A stretch of DNA of 64,000 nucleotides from Hirsutella rhossiliensis (Eukaryota; Ascomycota; Sordariomycetes; Hypocreales; Ophiocordycipitaceae), in assembly GCF_020360975.1 (NCBI RefSeq), contig NW_025408694.1:28037-92036 (forward strand). The letters are read 5' to 3'. Positions 54,025 to 64,000 of the stretch are shown piece by piece. Each line of letters begins with the position of its first letter. Position 1 is the stretch's first letter. Both the position numbers and the translations under genes were made by a program. The notes beneath the pieces are model-generated. The model ran no database searches, had not been told where the DNA came from, and was given only the letters and a program-made list of their open reading frames with translations.

Positions 54025-55199
54025 TCTTGCAGATTATGTTGGACTCACGGTAGAGTACGTGCGGAACACAACAGCGTCTCGAGCGTCGCCAAGATATTTG
54101 GGCTGAGACAGGCCGGTAGATGTCTCTGGTACTATGAGGTATTTGGAGGGCCTTGAAGACGAAAGGTAAGGTGGCCGGATACACAAGACCACGTGATCCA
54201 TGCCTAAGGAGGGCTAGGAAATGAGGGAGGGCTGCGTCTCAGATCAGGTATCTATGCCCCTGTTGATATCAGGTTTGCCCCTAGTCTATATGAGGATGTG
54301 TTTAATCAAGAAGGATGTGTACAGATAAAACGACAAGTCTCTCGCCCTCCTTAGAGAGTGTTGAAATGTCGGAGCGGAAAACCCAAAACCCCGACCGTCC
54401 CTCCCTACTTGCCCAGCGCTTCATTGAAAGACTTGTAAGACTAGGCGCGAAGTGCCCCTACATACGTATGCACCTCCCTAGTGGAGGCATCTGACACAAC
54501 GGTCACAACCGCACATCGCCAACCCAATGAGCGCGCACCGCAGCTCGCGACGCCGGACACCACGAGAAGAACATCCGGCGAGTGTAAGCTACTGTACTGT
54601 AGGCGGCGTTCATGACAAGATCTTGTTGTATAAGAGACGTCTCTTTCGATGCCTGTCACCTCTGGCTGTTCATCTGCGTGTCGCGTCAAGGTAATACTGG
54701 TAATACACCGCGCGGTCGATCGTGTATTGTGGATGGAAGGATGTCGTAAAGTGTGCAATCGCGTCCTTTCGGATACTTTCGAATTGGATCTGTCGATAGG
54801 CCCTGACGACTCGCAGGAGCCGTTCTTTGCGCGAAACTGAGGCTTGTTGTGACGCAAGCATTGTGTTGTTGCAGTACGGGTTGCATTGGTCGGTGGACAG
54901 TTTCTGTTCGAGTGGGAGGTCTGCACGAGTAGGAGGGTACTAGGAGGGCCTAAAGTCGGCCAAATCCCCGTCCCCGATCCTCAGGGACGGGGGGGCCACT
55001 GACCGGGAAAAAGGACGCTGAAACGGAAAACCTCGGTACCTTCATCTCACACTGTTTTACTAAGAAACCAAGGTTCTCTACTCCCCTTGTTTGATGCATA
55101 CATTTCCCTCACCAAGCGGCAGCATTCAATTGTCCGAAATATCGGCAGATGCATAAGAGAGCGACACCTTAGTATTTTGAAGCTATATTCTGCATAAGG
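54025..55199. other. Intergenic region, no convincing gene
   Basis: A 161-residue minus-strand frame at 54441-54926 has no protein-like conservation pattern. An overlapping minus frame at 54670-54861 (SRKERLLRVVRAYRQIQFESIRKDAIAHFTTSF) looks more natural and could be an exon, but it is too short to identify. A G/C-rich run GGGACGGGGGGGCC lies near 54983-54997. Confidence 0.35.
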
Positions 55200-56205
55200 C
55201 AGCTGGCGCCCAATACGGTGGGCAAGATTATAGAGGCGACGATCGCACGGCGGCTCGCCGATACTGCGGAGACGCATTACGCGGACGACACTGCCATTCT
55301 GTGCGTCGGTGATAGCCTTGATGAAACGTCCGCCGAAGCATCTCACCATGTACGTGAGCTTTTCGTGGGGCGCCGCTAACGGGATCTCTGGGATCTCTTT
55401 CGACCCCGACAAGACAGAAGTGATGCACTTCTCTCGAACGAAGCCCAAGACGGCGCCGCCGGTGCTCCACGAGTTTGTGAAACGGCCGGATCGAGCGATG
55501 CGTTGGCTCGGCGTTTGGCTCGACAGCTCTCTTTCAAGACACACGTCGAGAAATGGACGGCCAAGGCACAAGCTGTTGCCTTTCATCTTAGGAGACTGAC
55601 GAACATCAAATATGGTCCTCTGCCGAGTGCTATGCGACGAGCCGTCTGCGCTTGCGTCATCCCCGTGCTACTGTACGCGGCGGAGGCCTGGTACCCTGGT
55701 CCGAAAAGCCCGCGCTGGACGAAGCCTCCAAGGAGGGGCCGTCGGGGATTGGCAAACTCGTCAAGAAGATGAGCAAGGCACTCTACACGTCTCTTCGGGC
55801 TATTTTGCCAGTGTGGAGGACGACACCGACGAACGTGCTGCAGGGAGGCGGGAATACCGCCCGTTCCTCTACTCCTCGAAGGGCGTCGGACGGCCTTTGC
55901 TGCGCGCCTTAAAGCTCTCGACGAAGCTCATACGCTCGTCCAGCGCACGTCGCGACCAAAAGCTCCCGTCGTGACCGTGAACAAACTTATCAAGTTGAAG
56001 TACCAGAAACAGCCACAGCCCTTCCGTACCAGACTGCGGCGAGCCGACGAAATGCTATCGAGCTGCCGAGACCTGCTTTACTGCAGCGCGGATTTGCCGA
56101 AGAGCAGACTGCGCCTCTGCAGAGTGCATCGAAACACGAGACGGCGAAAAAATTTCGCGACTGGCTTCGGGCACTATCGCCCCGAACTCTTGTTCTCTAG
56201 GATAT
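55200..56205 (+). pseudogene. LINE reverse-transcriptase fragment
   Basis: The YADD catalytic box of a non-LTR reverse transcriptase is present (HYADDTAILCVGD, about 55275-55315). ISFDPDKTEVMHFSR and MRWLGVWLDSSLS follow, then KAQAVAFHLRRLTNIKYGPLPSAMRRAVCACVIPVLLYAAEAWYPG (about 55565-55705), the thumb region typical of Tad/I-clade LINEs. The frame shifts near 55375, 55535 and 55715. A basic tail ends in KKFRDWLRALSPRTLVL near 56200, where it abuts the minus-strand retrotransposon. No RNase H or poly-repeat tail is visible, so both ends are truncated. Confidence 0.75.
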
Positions 56206-56721
56206 CTATCGTCACATCGTTGTGGCCAGCTTGCCGTAGGAGGTTGTGAAGTCTTGGGACCGCTGGGTGCCCGAATCGACGATGAAGAGTGCGGATCTCG
56301 CTCTCCGTGAGGAATGCGATAGCGGCCTCGTTGGTCTTAGGTAGGAGGAACCAAGGATGTCCCCATTTGCGGATAACCGGGAGGGTTGTTCGTCCGACAA
56401 TAGTGTCTGTAAGGTTGTTGAAATAGATGCCTAGGCGATCCATATCAGCGAGAGAGAGGCGGAAGGGAGTAGGGGTCTTGAGGATATGGAATATGATCCT
56501 TCCGAGAGGTGTTTTAAGGGCGATAGAGCCGAGGGATAGCGGGATGGCTCCGGACAGACAGGTTCGGGCAGACATATTGCAGGGATTATCGCGCTAAGCA
56601 TGGGTTAAAAGCCATCGCGCCTTGACTACAACCTGAACGGGAATAATCGTTCATCGCCCTTGCTAGGTGCGCGTCGCAATAAGAATCGCGTTGTTCAGGT
56701 TCAATGGAGATCCAGCATCTC

Positions 56722-56922
56722 GTCCGACGCGAACGCGAACGCGATGGAGATCCAGTACCGCGACAGCCTCCCCGATGATGTCCGCTCCGGCTTCGACAAA
56801 GCTGTAGAAGTCCTACCGCAAGAGCATCTCCGCGCTCCTGTTACCGGTGACGAAGTGAACAGCCCCGAGGAAGCCCTTCACTGGTTCCAAACTATGCATT
56901 CACCCATACCGCCATCTTGGTA
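56722..56922 (+). CDS. Short plus-strand ORF in the MULE left arm
   Basis: A frame of about 66 residues (MEIQYRDSLPDDVRSGFDKAVEVLPQEHLRAPVTGDEV) lies just inside the left TIR, opposite to the transposase and overlapping its C-terminal end. Acidic, protein-like composition without a known domain. It could be an accessory ORF, a captured fragment or chance. Confidence 0.3.
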
Positions 56923-58660
56923 ACGATCCTGGATTTTTGTGACCTCGGGAGCTGGCTGCTTTGCATAAGACATGGTCCAGCTGCGTACCACCGCAGGTCC
57001 GTCGAGTAACCAGCGTGGATGAAGGACATTGAGTGGGACAGGCCAGGACCTGACAACAGCCTCGTACAGCCAGTGTCGACAGGGCAGGCCGTATCTGAGT
57101 GGGAACTCACACGCGAAGGGTCATCCAGGTTCGTTGAGAAGGCCCAACACCTTACGCTCCTTCTCGAGCTCAGTGTTTTGCCTCCATCTTAGAGCTTTTG
57201 CTGCCTCCCACCCGGAGCTAGCTTGCTCAGAACATAGTGTGGAACCTTCCCGATAAGAAGGCGGAAAGCAGCTCGGTCCAACAGCCTTGGGACGTCTGCC
57301 CTGCTCCGATCCTCGTCTTCAGTGATTTTTGAGTTAATTTCTTCAAGCTTTGGCCAGTTTTTGACAGGATGCCTGCAGGGGAAGCTGCCTGTTGAGAGAC
57401 TGTTTGACCACGACATGGTAGCTTTCGTTCCTCTGCGTGCTGTTACATCCGAGGTTCGGGTACTGTCGTGTGTGCTCGGACAAATTGGCGCTCTTTCGGT
57501 TGCCAATTATTCTTGAGATAAAGGCGTCCCGGCACCGAAATTTCTGCGAGCAGCTCGCCTCGCCGTTCTTCAAGTCGCGCCTCATCGGGAGCTTGTATGT
57601 AATCCCAAACGAACCGAAGTAGCTCTTCCCTTCGTTCCTTCGTATATTTGCCCGAGTCTAACAATCGCTTCTTGAAGTTCTCTGCGGCATGCCATTCACA
57701 GAGCTGCAATATTTGCCCATCTTCACCCTGAGGATCAGCTCTCTCGCTGGGACGCCGCCATCGCGGCAGCGAGCCCTTGGTTTGATCCCCGAGAACGACT
57801 TGAGGTGGTGGGCAATCGTACCAGACCAGTTCTGCCAATTGAGCATTCACAAATTCGAAGGCTTCAGCTGATTCATATGTTATAAAGGCGAAAGCCAGAG
57901 GAAATGTCTTGCCTGTGTTTGTGATTCCCACTATGACAGATAAAGGCAGGTGGAGGCAATTGGTGTTGAACGTCGCATCGGTTTGCATGAGGAATCCGCT
58001 GACGAATCTTCTACCCAGGCGGATCTGCTCGGAAGAACAGAAGAACAGGTGCTCGAGTACTCGCGCTGTCCGTCGTCCTTGGTCGTCAAGAAGGTATTTG
58101 AAGAAGCAACGAACACGGAAGTCCTCGAACTCCAAACAAGTGAGCAAGACGTCAAGCGCTTGACTGCTGCGTCTCCCTTCAGACCGGCTCAGGTTGTAGA
58201 ACTCCTTTGCAGAAAGACAGTTGCCTAAGCCGTGTTGGTCGAGAATCCGTTGATTCAGTTGCTGACAGGCCGGCAGTCCGATGCGCGAGGGCCAGATCGA
58301 CTGCCGCAGCCCGCTCTGGGATACGGGATCTATGGCAGGCGTAGTGGAAGGGATTTTGAAGTGGCGGATGCGTATGGTACGCGTAAGTGAAACCGACCAC
58401 CCAGCCTTTTCGTTCTATCCCTCCGCGGCCGCTCCGGATAGTTTGGTAGGAGACATAAAGACTATAAGGACACTCCTTGGCCTTGGTGTACGTAAGCTCC
58501 TTCTTTCGGTCCCCTCCTGTGACGATGTCCGGCAGCTTTCGAGTATTTCGGTACCTCTACCGTGATGGATACAATTCACTCGCAGGCGGTCGCGTACCTT
58601 GCTGGCAGTGACCAGAGCGGAACATGGTTCTTCAATCGGGATTGAGGTCGTTCAAGTACA
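56878..58660 (-). pseudogene. MULE transposase, frameshifted
   Basis: The MULE core reads FLMQTDATFNTNCLHLPLSVIVGITNTGKTFPLAFAF (first Asp, about 57970), ELVWYDCPPPQVVLGDQTKG (second Asp, about 57800) and LQLCEWHAAENFKKRLLDSGKYT (conserved C-x2-H, about 57690). A good frame (58147-57443) covers all of this. The C-terminal part shifts frame: STQRNESYHVVVKQSLNRQL (about 57440), NSKITEDEDRSRADVPRLLDRAAF, and a SWIM-like zinc motif around GLPCRHWLYEAVV (about 57055-57100). The N-terminal DNA-binding region (about 58180-58660, FTYAYHTHPPLQNPFHY) is in other frames. At least three shifts prevent a product. Confidence 0.85.
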
Positions 58661-59232
58661 GGGAGCCTCGGCGGACAGCAGGCAGAGAGTTCTCGAGACT
58701 CTTTCGCTTACAGAATGACCGTCTAATAGCAGATTTCCAGGCGCAGGTACAGTCAAGAGCTCCTGCCTCCGGAATTGCCGGAAGTACTGCATTCGCCTGG
58801 CTTGAAGAGGTTCAAATCGCACGGTAGCACGAAAAGGCGATCCATGACCGGCCGTGAGGCCGCAGAGCATACTGCCGCTCGAGCGGACGGAGCCACTTCG
58901 GATTTGCTGAAGGGAGTTGATCAGCTTCCTGACCCTTCCTCGACCCCGTCCTCTCCTTTAGCAACTTCGCCAGCTTCTTCGGGAAACGAGACGTAGTCGA
59001 ACACGGAGCACGAAGGATATAGAGGCGACGACTGCTACTGGGAAGTCTCCAGATAGAGCGGAAAGGCCCGAAAGGGTGAGGAACCCGATATGCCTAAGCC
59101 GCGGTGCAAGAAGCGGAAGGCTTCCAAGGAGGATGAAACGCAGTTGGAACTGCAGCAGCGGCCTACCCAGGATTGTATACTAGTGGATTTCCCTTCAGAC
59201 TGAAAATGGCACTTGTGCCCGTTCAGGTTGTA

Positions 59233-61330
59233 AGGGATTTTCCGATGATCTGCCGGATCTGGTGATCTGCCGGATTGCGGCGACTTCGCACGCTCAACAT
59301 CAATCGACAATAGCTCAACAACAACGGTGCCAATTGACGTATCCTTTGATTTCCTGAATCATCAGAAGCAGTGAAAGTCTGGCATATATTTAGAACTTTT
59401 ATCTAGGGGCAATGCGCTGCGGTGCTGACATCAAACCAAGCAACGGCCAAAATAGGATGCCGACAGATTGTAAGTCATTTCAGCCAATACAGCAAAAACA
59501 GAACATTATTGGCTTTCATCGTAGGCTTTAATCATGTGGGATTCTCCCATTCTATCCATAGTGCAGAACTTGGCTCAGGATACTGCAAAAATGGGGTTGG
59601 AAGGGCGAGCTGGATAACTTCATTCTACGCACCCGTAATGAGCCAGATTGAACGTGATTCGACGGTACAAGCATCTTCTGAAAAGAACCTATCTATGCAT
59701 CTGAATGTTTATTTTTAGCTTGAAATTCAGTGCGCGAGGCCCGCTTTCACACCTGACAAGGAAAGACGTGCACGAAAATTGAGAAATTGACACCCTACCC
59801 TAAAACACGTATAACATGGATGAAATGGGCTTTCTATTCCTTATGAGCATTTGAACGAACAGGGTATTCTCTTATTATAAGAAAACAAGGCAAAATTGCT
59901 CGGCGTATTAAAAATGGCAACCCATCCTCCCTTACGTTCAAGATGTGCGTCAGTCAAGAGATGGCATCGCTGCCCCATTTCTCATCCACCAAGACAAGCC
60001 AGCACAAACTCTGGACTTTTGGTTCGTGAAACGTGAATCAAGTCGTCAATAAATATTTTTAACACGTCAAAAACGAGGTGGACGAATCACAATATTGGAA
60101 ATGAGCAGCTCACCGGTACGTTCGACCGGTTTACCAGGGTGAAAGCTCGAAACGGTTGTGCTTATCGCCTTTTGGTTCCCGATGGCCACTTAACCATTTT
60201 AGTATCGAATTTATGGAGTGGTGTGACCGGCACCGAGTGATCGTTGTGGTGTTTCCCCTCAATCCATTCATCGGCTGCAACCTTGATGTATCGTTATTCA
60301 GCCTCTCTCAACAGCGTATACGCATGATCTTATCCAGTACACAGACAAATCAAAAGGTTCATTGGATTGCTGAAATCGAAGATCTAGACTGTGTTTTGGA
60401 ACGCATTTCAGGAAGTAGTCGAGAAGTCCTCTGTTGATGCTGGCCGCAACAGCCGAAGGCTGAGCAGCACCCTCGGGAGCCCTCAATATGAGTTTTAAGT
60501 GCTTGATATGAGAGTTAAAGTATGCAGAGAACAAGTAGTCACAAGAACCAGCGCAGGCAGACCGGTAAGGCTTCAAAGATGATCTCTTCTGCTGTACAGA
60601 TTCTAGTGCAGACGAGGTGTTTAGCTCTAAAATTGTGGCTCAAGCTCGCCAAAAATGACAGTGAAAGGACTCCAAAAGAAAGAGGAGGCTCAAGAAGGAG
60701 GCCCGAAAGCTTCAGCGACAGCAGAAGGCAGCGGAGCAAAAGCTCGCTCTAGAGAAGAGGAAGCAATGAGAGGCGGAAATTGGGAGAAAACGACGGATGA
60801 CGGAGGCCGTGAAGCAAAATAAGGAGATAAATTGGCATTATTAACAAGAGCTGAAGATTTTGAAAGTGGAAAAGCCACAGAAAATGCAGAATGAGCGACG
60901 GGTGGCTTCTGAGGGTCGCGAGAGGAGTCAGGATGTTCACGCTGCAAAAATTGTCACTCTTCCGTTCACACCAGAGCGGGCCATAGCATTGCAGGTACCA
61001 AACACACTATATAATAACGCAAATAATAAGGCAATGATAACTTCAAACGACATATCCTGTCCTCAAAGGCCCTCTTTAGCTGTTGATAGTGATCGGGAGG
61101 CAATGGGTGCATTTCGGGGACTTGCGCGATCGGAGAGTAACAGAAGACGACCTCGATGGCTGGATGACTTCAAAAAGATTGAGTGGCATCTTTGAGCATT
61201 ATTAACTGCTCTTATAAGATTTTAGAACAATTCAAATAGTATTCGTGAAGTTATTCTCAGTTCTTTGCTGGAATGCAATGAGCCCAAAATCCGGCGAATC
61301 GCCAGATCCGGCAGATCACCGGAAAATCCT
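59233..61330 (+). mobile_element. Fot1/pogo element 4 (2,098 bp) inserted in the MULE TIR
   Basis: TIRs of about 43 bp start AGGGATTTTCC (59233) and, inverted, AGGATTTTCC (61330), flanked by TA (59231-59232 and 61331-61332). Each TIR carries two near-direct copies of GATCTGCCGGAT. The empty site is the left MULE TIR at about 56620-56640. The interior is AT-richer and more decayed than the other pogo elements. Confidence 0.9.
60150..61195 (+). pseudogene. Fot1/pogo transposase 4, heavily degraded
   Basis: Only the second half of DDE_1 can be read: YRLLVPDGHLTHF-like sequence near 60165-60200 (second catalytic Asp), then SIEFMEWCDRHRVIVVVFPLNPFIGCNLDVSLFSLSQQ (60205-60320), equivalent to the HSTHxLQPLDVGLF block of intact copies with several substitutions. 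A basic, coiled C-terminus is visible at 60525-60760 and 60860-60950. No HTH domains are legible in 59280-60150. Many stops. This is the oldest-looking pogo in the window by decay, yet it sits inside two other elements. Confidence 0.65.
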
Positions 61331-63487
61331 TAGTCAAGGCGCGATGGCTTTTAACCCATGCTTAGCGCGATAATCCCTGCAATATGTCTGTCCGAACCTG
61401 TCTGTCCGGAGCCATCCCGGATAGAATGGCTTCGCCGTTGCCGAATTTGATAGCTTGGCCTGCTGTAGTCTTATCGAGCGTTATAGCAGGGTCTTCTCGT
61501 TGTAGAGCGATGCATTGGTCGTAGCCAGCTGTGGAGACCGCGGCGCCTGTGTCAATTATGATGCCCTGGAATCGGAGTCTTGAGTAGCGCTCCTCTATCA
61601 TGAATTGGGAAGCAGGTGTAGCGTTGTTTTGAGAGGTGCTATACACGTCTTCCCCTGTGATCAGATGGTTGAAGGCTTGCTGGCAGAGCATTTGGCTTGT
61701 GTGCCACTGTTCTGGGTTGTTGTCATTATCTTCATTGTCGTCCTCGTCCCAGGGTCGTTAGCATCATCGTGGGCATCCATCTCGTGACCTTCAAAGTCAA
61801 GAACGTAGGCTGTAAGGTCCTGGGGAGGGTAATCCCTATGAAGTGACAGTGGGCGACGTATTGGTCTCAGGATCTTTGACGTTCCTCGGCAGTGTGCTTG
61901 TAGACCAACATCCTTCCTTATTGCAGACGAAGCACTTCTTATTCCACGGGTGGTTGTGGCCGTAACGGCCTTGTGGGCGGTTAAAGCGTTGACTATTGAA
62001 GCTTCCCCGTGGAGCTTTGTAGCCGCCTCGTTGAGCGTTGCCTCTATACCTTCTATACCCCTTCTGACCAAATCTTCCGCGATTGTTGTTGTATCTTCGA
62101 TCGAGATAGTAGTGGTCATTGGGATCCATATGATCAGATGGTTCCTCGAGGTCTTGATGGTATTGAGGGCTTCCTTGAAGATAACGAGGCGTTATTCCGC
62201 GTGCAAGATGGGTCTCAACGGAAGAGCGAAGATCTGCAAAAAGGGGCTCGATTCCTTCGGCGGGCTTGAATAAAGCGTATTCAAGTTCAGGAACACCGCG
62301 GCATGCATTAATAAGCGTTGTACGCAGTGGAACGTTTCCTGCATACGCGTTGCCAAGAGCTCGTTGGCATAACTGTAGCTTATCAGGAGTAGCTGAAGAA
62401 CCTCGTGTAGGGATTTCGTAGCATTATCGGCACGGAGCTTGTTAAAGGAAATAGTCGTCCATTCAGTATAGTAGTGAACGTGGTTAACTTCCGTATCGAA
62501 ATGTTGCTTGATGCTATCGTATGCCTTGCGGAACGTTGAGGTCCAGTTAATGTGGTCAATGTAGTACGTTTGGGCTCGGCCAGTAAGGATTCGAGGGAAG
62601 AGCGTGGAATTGGTCCGGCTTGACCTGAATGTTATAACAGATACTCATAAAGATGCGTAGCTTATCATCGAGAAGGTCATAGGGTTCCCCGTATAGTTCT
62701 TCTCTTTGTCCCAGATCTTGGTGAATTTCTGTTGTGTGTCGGCATCGACGATGCCGTTCGGGATGTCGGCGGGGAAGCGTTGTGTACGCTTCGAGGGATG
62801 TGGAGAAGAGGGTTCTGCTAGAACGATGCTCTGTTGCTGGAACTGATAGCTTGTAGGATGTATTGTTCGTTGGGAAGCGTAGCAGTCGTTGTGGGCGGTT
62901 CCGCAATTGTCGTAGCGGGAGGAGCAGGAGCGTCGGAATAGGGGCTGACGGCGTGGATGGCTCCGCCGTGTTGGAGGTGGAGGGTTCTGCGTTAGTCGTC
63001 TCTCTTTCTTGTATAGGCCTCCGTTCCTTTATCGAATTGGGTTACCATGAATTCGTTGTCGGGCCAAGCTGGTGGGTTATCGATCGTCTGTAGGAAGACG
63101 AGCTGTGGGATGATGTGGTCACCCTTTCTCCTGTATAGATACCACGTCTCTTTAAAAGGTAACGTAGCCCTCGAAATTCCTTTGGCATCTTTCTCCACGT
63201 TGCCTCGGTCCACTGTTGGAAGTGATCCTGGAAGAATTCAAGGATATTAGTGCCATGAAGGTGTACGTTCTCCTCGCATTCTGACATAAATCGTGCGGTA
63301 TATGTCATAACAGCTATTCTATCTTCCTCTTGTGGCGTGATCTCATCCTCCCATCGGGTCGGATCGATATCCTGATATTGGGTCTTTGGGATCGTGAGAT
63401 TTTGGACCAATTCCCTTACTTGGTCGAGGAAGGCGTCGTTCCTCGTAGAGGCGGGGGTCGGGGGTGGGGGCGTGCTTGTCATCGTGG

Positions 63488-63541
63488 GGGGTGTCACGTA
63501 GTTGTCGAATCGTGAGGGCTGTCACGTAGTTGTCGAATCGG
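63488..63541. repeat. Direct repeat GTCACGTAGTTGTCGAATCG (two copies)
   Basis: Two copies of the 20-bp unit lie about 32 bp apart (near 63490 and 63522), just upstream of the gag start on the minus strand. A local leader duplication; no function assigned. Confidence 0.7.
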
Positions 63542-63819
63542 CGTTGTGGACGCACTTACACTTTATGTAAACTGTTATGAAGCTGGAAGGATCTATCATG
63601 GCTATTGGAGCCAGTTGGTTGCCGGGTCCGGGTAATCGTAGAGTCCTTGATCTAGCATAGAAACCTCCTCTAGGTCCAACCAGGCAATATCGCTAGGAAT
63701 ATGGTAGTTGGGCTTTAGGTTGCGTTCTATCTCTTCTTCCTTGCCAATCTGTGATCGACCAAATCGATCACTGATCGTCGGGAGGTCTGTACTGCAGTAA
63801 CGGACGGTTGTATTCAAGA

Positions 63820-64000
63820 TGTCTTGCTAGGAAGGGAGGAAGGGAATGAGGGGCACACTACGTGCCCTTTATACACGGATCATCCAGGTCCATACACGTG
63901 ACGCTAAGGGTCACGTGTGTGCGCACCTCCCCACAATCCTACTATAGCTATATGCTACATTCCCACAGTATTAGTAATTTCCACTATTCTAAGATTGTCC
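63820..64000 (-). promoter_or_regulatory. Probable 5' LTR promoter of the minus-strand retrotransposon
   Basis: Read on the minus strand, this contains TATAAAGGGCACG (about 63870-63882) at a suitable distance upstream of gag, plus a CACGTGTGTGCGCA/TCACGTGT-rich segment. The LTR ends cannot be fixed because the left LTR is absent and the right end is outside the window. Confidence 0.45.

Larger units (their letters stand above)
56540..61419 (-). mobile_element. Mutator-like element (MULE), 4,880 bp, with 102-bp TIRs
   Basis: The TIRs start CGGGATGGCTCCGGACAGAC at 56540 and, inverted, at 61419. They match over 102 bp on the left (56540-56641); the right copy is split by pogo 4 into 61333-61419 and 59218-59232. 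The flanking duplication is GATAG (56535-56539 and 61420-61424), only 5 bp, shorter than the 8-11 bp usual for MULEs. Removing the element and one GATAG restores a plausible gag-pol frame in the host retrotransposon. Long TIRs plus a MULE-type transposase give the class. Confidence 0.85.
56206..63497 (-). pseudogene. Retrotransposon gag-protease-integrase remnant, split by MULE
   Basis: Gag begins at about 63497 (MTPPTMTSTPPPP), with FLDQVRELVQNLTIPKTQYQDIDPTRWEDE and FMSECEENVHLHGTNILEFFQDHFQQWTEATWRKMP. A CCHC-like knuckle CFVCNKEGCWST lies near 61915-61950 after an Arg/Gly-rich stretch. The protease has GIIIDTGAAVSTAGYDQ (about 61510-61560). The MULE interrupts the following KFGNGEAIL segment at 61419-61424. 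Beyond it come GSIALKTPLGRIIFHIL and the GAG-pre-integrase motif LHRRFGHPAVPRLHNLLRQAG (about 56225-56290). Frames change several times between 61700 and 63100. No reverse transcriptase remains. Confidence 0.8.
56206..64000 (-). mobile_element. Copia-like retrotransposon, minus strand, interrupted by a MULE
   Basis: Gag (about 63497 down to 61830), protease (about 61600) and the start of the integrase (56206-56535) are read on the minus strand, separated by the 4,880-bp MULE. The rest of pol is missing: it is cut at 56206, where a LINE fragment abuts. Sequence beyond 63820 looks like 5' LTR promoter DNA. The right end is outside the window. Confidence 0.8.

Noticed and set aside
54441..54926. 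161-residue minus-strand open frame
   Set aside because: Low-complexity Thr/Ser/Arg composition and a more natural-looking overlapping frame; no family resemblance or splice context.
1..64000. Giant Starship-type element (tyrosine recombinase captain) or Polinton
   Set aside because: No DUF3435/YR captain motif, no protein-primed polymerase or capsid-like genes were seen; the long composite structures resolve into ordinary nested elements.
1..64000. tRNA, rRNA or other structured RNA genes
   Set aside because: I saw no cloverleaf with A and B boxes or rRNA-like sequence; a covariance search was not possible here.

Overview
The window is eukaryotic, from a filamentous ascomycete (Pezizomycotina, probably Sordariomycetes). 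Evidence: introns of 50-60 bp with GTAAGT donors and TACTAAC-like branch points, a ULS1-type SNF2/RING gene, and a typical fungal transposon spectrum (Fot1/pogo, hAT, MULE, copia, Tad-like LINE, DUF6570-type Helitrons). I cannot name the species. Roughly four fifths of the window is transposable element, much of it nested, with few host genes.

Layout. 1-3156: 3' part of a copia retrotransposon that has lost its reverse transcriptase and RNase H, ending in a 271-bp LTR. 3157-5465: right half of a DNA transposon, here called element X, with a 40-bp terminal inverted repeat (TIR), an integrase-like (D,D,E) transposase gene and a convergent gene with a SUMO-interacting-like motif and an NLS. 5466-9923: sparse host DNA with a broken multi-pass membrane protein gene. 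9924-14083: ULS1-like SUMO-targeted SNF2/RING translocase gene (minus). 14428-24375: a 5'-truncated LINE upstream of that gene, itself split by a complete element X (14517-24201). That element X has in turn received two Fot1/pogo elements and two solo copia LTRs; without these it is about 3.9 kb. 24492-25493: a second LINE. 25584-26858: a third Fot1/pogo.

26980-51722: three Helitron units in head-to-tail tandem, all on the plus strand. Each has a DUF6570-like N-terminus, an HUH Rep domain and a Pif1-like helicase, and each ends in the same 41-43-bp motif. Unit A carries an intact MYND-finger gene and unit B a frameshifted fungal gene, both antisense and both between the helicase and the 3' motif; unit C has no cargo. 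Unit B is also split by a 3.3-kb hAT element (8-bp target duplication, TSD) and a 152-bp solo LTR (5-bp TSD).

51723-54024: an unrecognised stretch, an SPT3-like gene fragment beside an inverted Helitron 5' end, and a small two-exon gene. 55200-56205: LINE reverse-transcriptase fragment. 56206-64000: a copia-like retrotransposon on the minus strand, interrupted by a 4.9-kb MULE whose own TIR is interrupted by a fourth Fot1/pogo.

Most transposon genes are broken by single-base indels, not by C-to-T stop codons, and two host genes show similar breaks. That suggests either decay without strong repeat-induced point mutation or uncorrected assembly indels. Insertions can be ordered because uninterrupted paralogues lie in the same window. 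The most novel items are element X and the tandem Helitron array with a different captured gene per unit.
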